DNA from: an uncultured Collinsella sp.
GTDB lineage: Bacteria > Actinomycetota > Coriobacteriia > Coriobacteriales > Coriobacteriaceae
DNA: 5,510 nt
Reading direction: 5' to 3'
NCBI GenBank assembly: GCA_900555515.1
Contig: USLO01000119.1
Span: 1-5,510, forward strand
A program made the position numbers and the translations under genes. This document shows positions 4,776 to 5,510 of the stretch, piece after piece. The number at the start of each line of letters is the position of its first letter. Position 1 is the stretch's first letter. The notes below the pieces were generated by a model. That model was not told the origin of the DNA and searched no databases. It saw nothing but the letters and a program-made list of their open reading frames with translations.

Positions 4776-4973
4776 CCGCATGCTGCATCTCAGCTACATC
4801 AACTTGGCTGCCCCGTAGCGAGGCCCCGGACCTTTGCTCGATATGAGTTCCGCACGAACAGGAGGCGCCAGTGGCGCCTCCGTCGTGAGCCAGGACTGTC
4901 CGAAATAGCGAGTAAAGGCCCGAGGCCTCGCTACGGGGCGGCCTGGGATGGTTATTAGAGATGCAGCACGCGG
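4776..4973. repeat. Large quasi-palindrome spanning the end of nrdD and the spacer
   Basis: Arms 4776-4840 and 4909-4973 (65 bases each) pair in a single register. The inner 35 bases (4806-4840/4909-4943) differ at only four positions, all transitions, and include a perfect 16-base block, GCCCCGTAGCGAGGCC, with its inverse. The outer 16 bases (4776-4791/4958-4973) have one transition; here the right arm is the coding end of nrdD. The 14 bases between these blocks pair poorly. At the centre is a perfect 9-bp hairpin GGAGGCGCC-AGT-GGCGCCTCC (4861-4881). On the nrdD transcript this would form a very long hairpin starting in the last codons. No T-run follows on either strand. Confidence 0.8.
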
Positions 4974-5510
4974 TCGCGGATCTCCTCGGTTCGGCCCTGG
5001 TTCCAGAACTGGGTACCGATGTAGCCGCACGTGCGACGGGCAACATTCATCTTCTCCTGATCGCGGTTGCCGCAGTTAGGGCACTCCCACACCAGCTTGC
5101 CGTCATCCTCGACAATCTTGATCTCACCGTCGTAGCCGCACACCTGGCAGTAGTCGCTCTTGGTGTTGAGCTCGGCGTACATGATGTTGTCGTAGATGTA
5201 CTGCATCACGCGAATGACAGCCTTGAGGTTGTCCTGCATGTTGGGAACCTCGACGTAGGAGATGGCACCGCCCGGCGAAAGCTGCTGGAACATGCCCTCA
5301 AACTTAAGCTTATCGAAGGCGTCGATCTCCTCGGACACGTGGACGTGGTAGCTGTTGGTGATGTAGCCCTTGTCCGTCACGCCCGGGATGATGCCAAAAC
5401 GACGCTGCAGGCACTTGGCGAACTTGTAGGTCGTCGACTCAAGCGGGGTACCGTACAGCGAGAAGTCAATATCGCTTTCGGCCTTCCACTCGGCGCACTT
5501 GTCGTTCATG
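4955..5510 (-). CDS. nrdD: Anaerobic ribonucleoside-triphosphate reductase NrdD (C-terminal part; start lies beyond the window)
   Basis: The catalytic subunit of class III ribonucleotide reductase, which reduces ribonucleoside triphosphates to deoxy forms in the absence of oxygen through a glycyl radical. About 185 C-terminal residues are visible. Counting from the methionine at 5509, which is internal, conserved barrel segments such as YITNSYHVHVSE (49-60) and GGAISYVEVPN (80-90) are followed by the zinc-binding pair CQVC (121-124) and CPNC (143-146). The glycyl-radical loop is RRTCGYIG (158-165), with G162 the expected radical site. The protein ends normally at RDRVLHL, with tandem TAA codons. 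The 3' end is unusual: its last codons form the outer arm of a long inverted repeat with the downstream spacer. It is the activation target of the NrdG encoded next. Confidence 0.96.
   Translation of the reverse strand, partial: MNDKCAEWKAESDIDFSLYGTPLESTTYKFAKCLQRRFGIIPGVTDKGYITNSYHVHVSEEIDAFDKLKFEGMFQQLSPGGAISYVEVPNMQDNLKAVIRVMQYIYDNIMYAELNTKSDYCQVCGYDGEIKIVEDDGKLVWECPNCGNRDQEKMNVARRTCGYIGTQFWNQGRTEEIRDRVLHL

Larger units (their letters stand above)
4529..4954. other. Non-coding nrdD-nrdG spacer, 426 bases
   Basis: I find no credible gene here. Open frames crossing it lack family similarity, and several exist only because the palindromes are mirrored on both strands. It contains, in transcript order (right to left), the large palindrome, the 15-base direct repeats, a possible -10, and the smaller palindrome next to the nrdG ribosome binding site. 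The part between the palindromes (4628-4775) is less G+C-rich than the coding regions. Confidence 0.8.

Noticed and set aside
4776..4973. Diversity-generating retroelement template/variable repeat pair at the nrdD end
   Set aside because: The copies are inverted, very short, lack adenine-specific differences, and no reverse transcriptase is present.
4642..5046. Minus-strand open frames at 4642-5046 and 4794-5030 and a plus-strand frame at 4767-4958 in the nrdD-nrdG spacer
   Set aside because: The frames at 4794-5030 and 4767-4958 share peptide strings (for example PVARPR and SKGP-PRYGAA) only because the DNA is palindromic. All overlap the nrdD end in another frame or lack a ribosome binding site and family similarity.

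Overview
This is a G+C-rich, densely packed bacterial window with eight protein-coding genes, two of them cut by the window edges. The third codon positions are rich in G and C and the genes have Shine-Dalgarno sequences. An oxygen-sensitive class III ribonucleotide reductase and an HD hydrolase next to folE point to an anaerobic, probably gut-associated host. My best guess is an actinobacterium of the class Coriobacteriia, Collinsella-like. That is inferred from overall character, because no rRNA gene is present.

Layout. Positions 1-218 (minus) hold the N-terminal part of an FKBP-type prolyl isomerase. A 120-base divergent promoter region (219-338) separates it from a family M19 (renal-type) dipeptidase at 339-1352 (plus). 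A strong inverted repeat (1368-1405) follows. Next comes a YgjP-like zinc metalloprotein (1427-2203, plus) that probably starts at TTG. Its stop codon lies six bases from the stop codon of the oppositely oriented folB.

The rest of the window is on the minus strand and reads right to left: nrdD (3' part, 4955-5510), a 426-base spacer, nrdG (3947-4528), folE (3323-3880), an HD-domain hydrolase (2739-3320) and folB (2210-2695). From nrdG to folB the genes are tightly spaced and look like one operon. NrdG installs the glycyl radical on NrdD, which makes deoxyribonucleotides without oxygen. FolE and FolB catalyse early steps of tetrahydrofolate synthesis, and folate is needed for thymidylate and purines, so the cluster joins two halves of DNA-precursor supply. 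The HD protein sits between FolE and FolB, where a dephosphorylation step is needed. folK and folP are not in the window.

The most unusual part is the nrdD-nrdG spacer. It holds two nested quasi-palindromes of similar architecture: long imperfect outer arms around a perfect inner hairpin with a three-base loop. The larger one continues in exact register into the end of nrdD, so an inverted near-copy of the last nrdD codons lies about 170 bases downstream. The smaller one abuts the nrdG ribosome binding site and is bracketed by an 8-base direct repeat, as a small non-autonomous insertion might be. I see no CRISPR array, tRNA, rRNA, transposase, phage gene or complete new system. The spacer and the HD protein are the parts worth following up.
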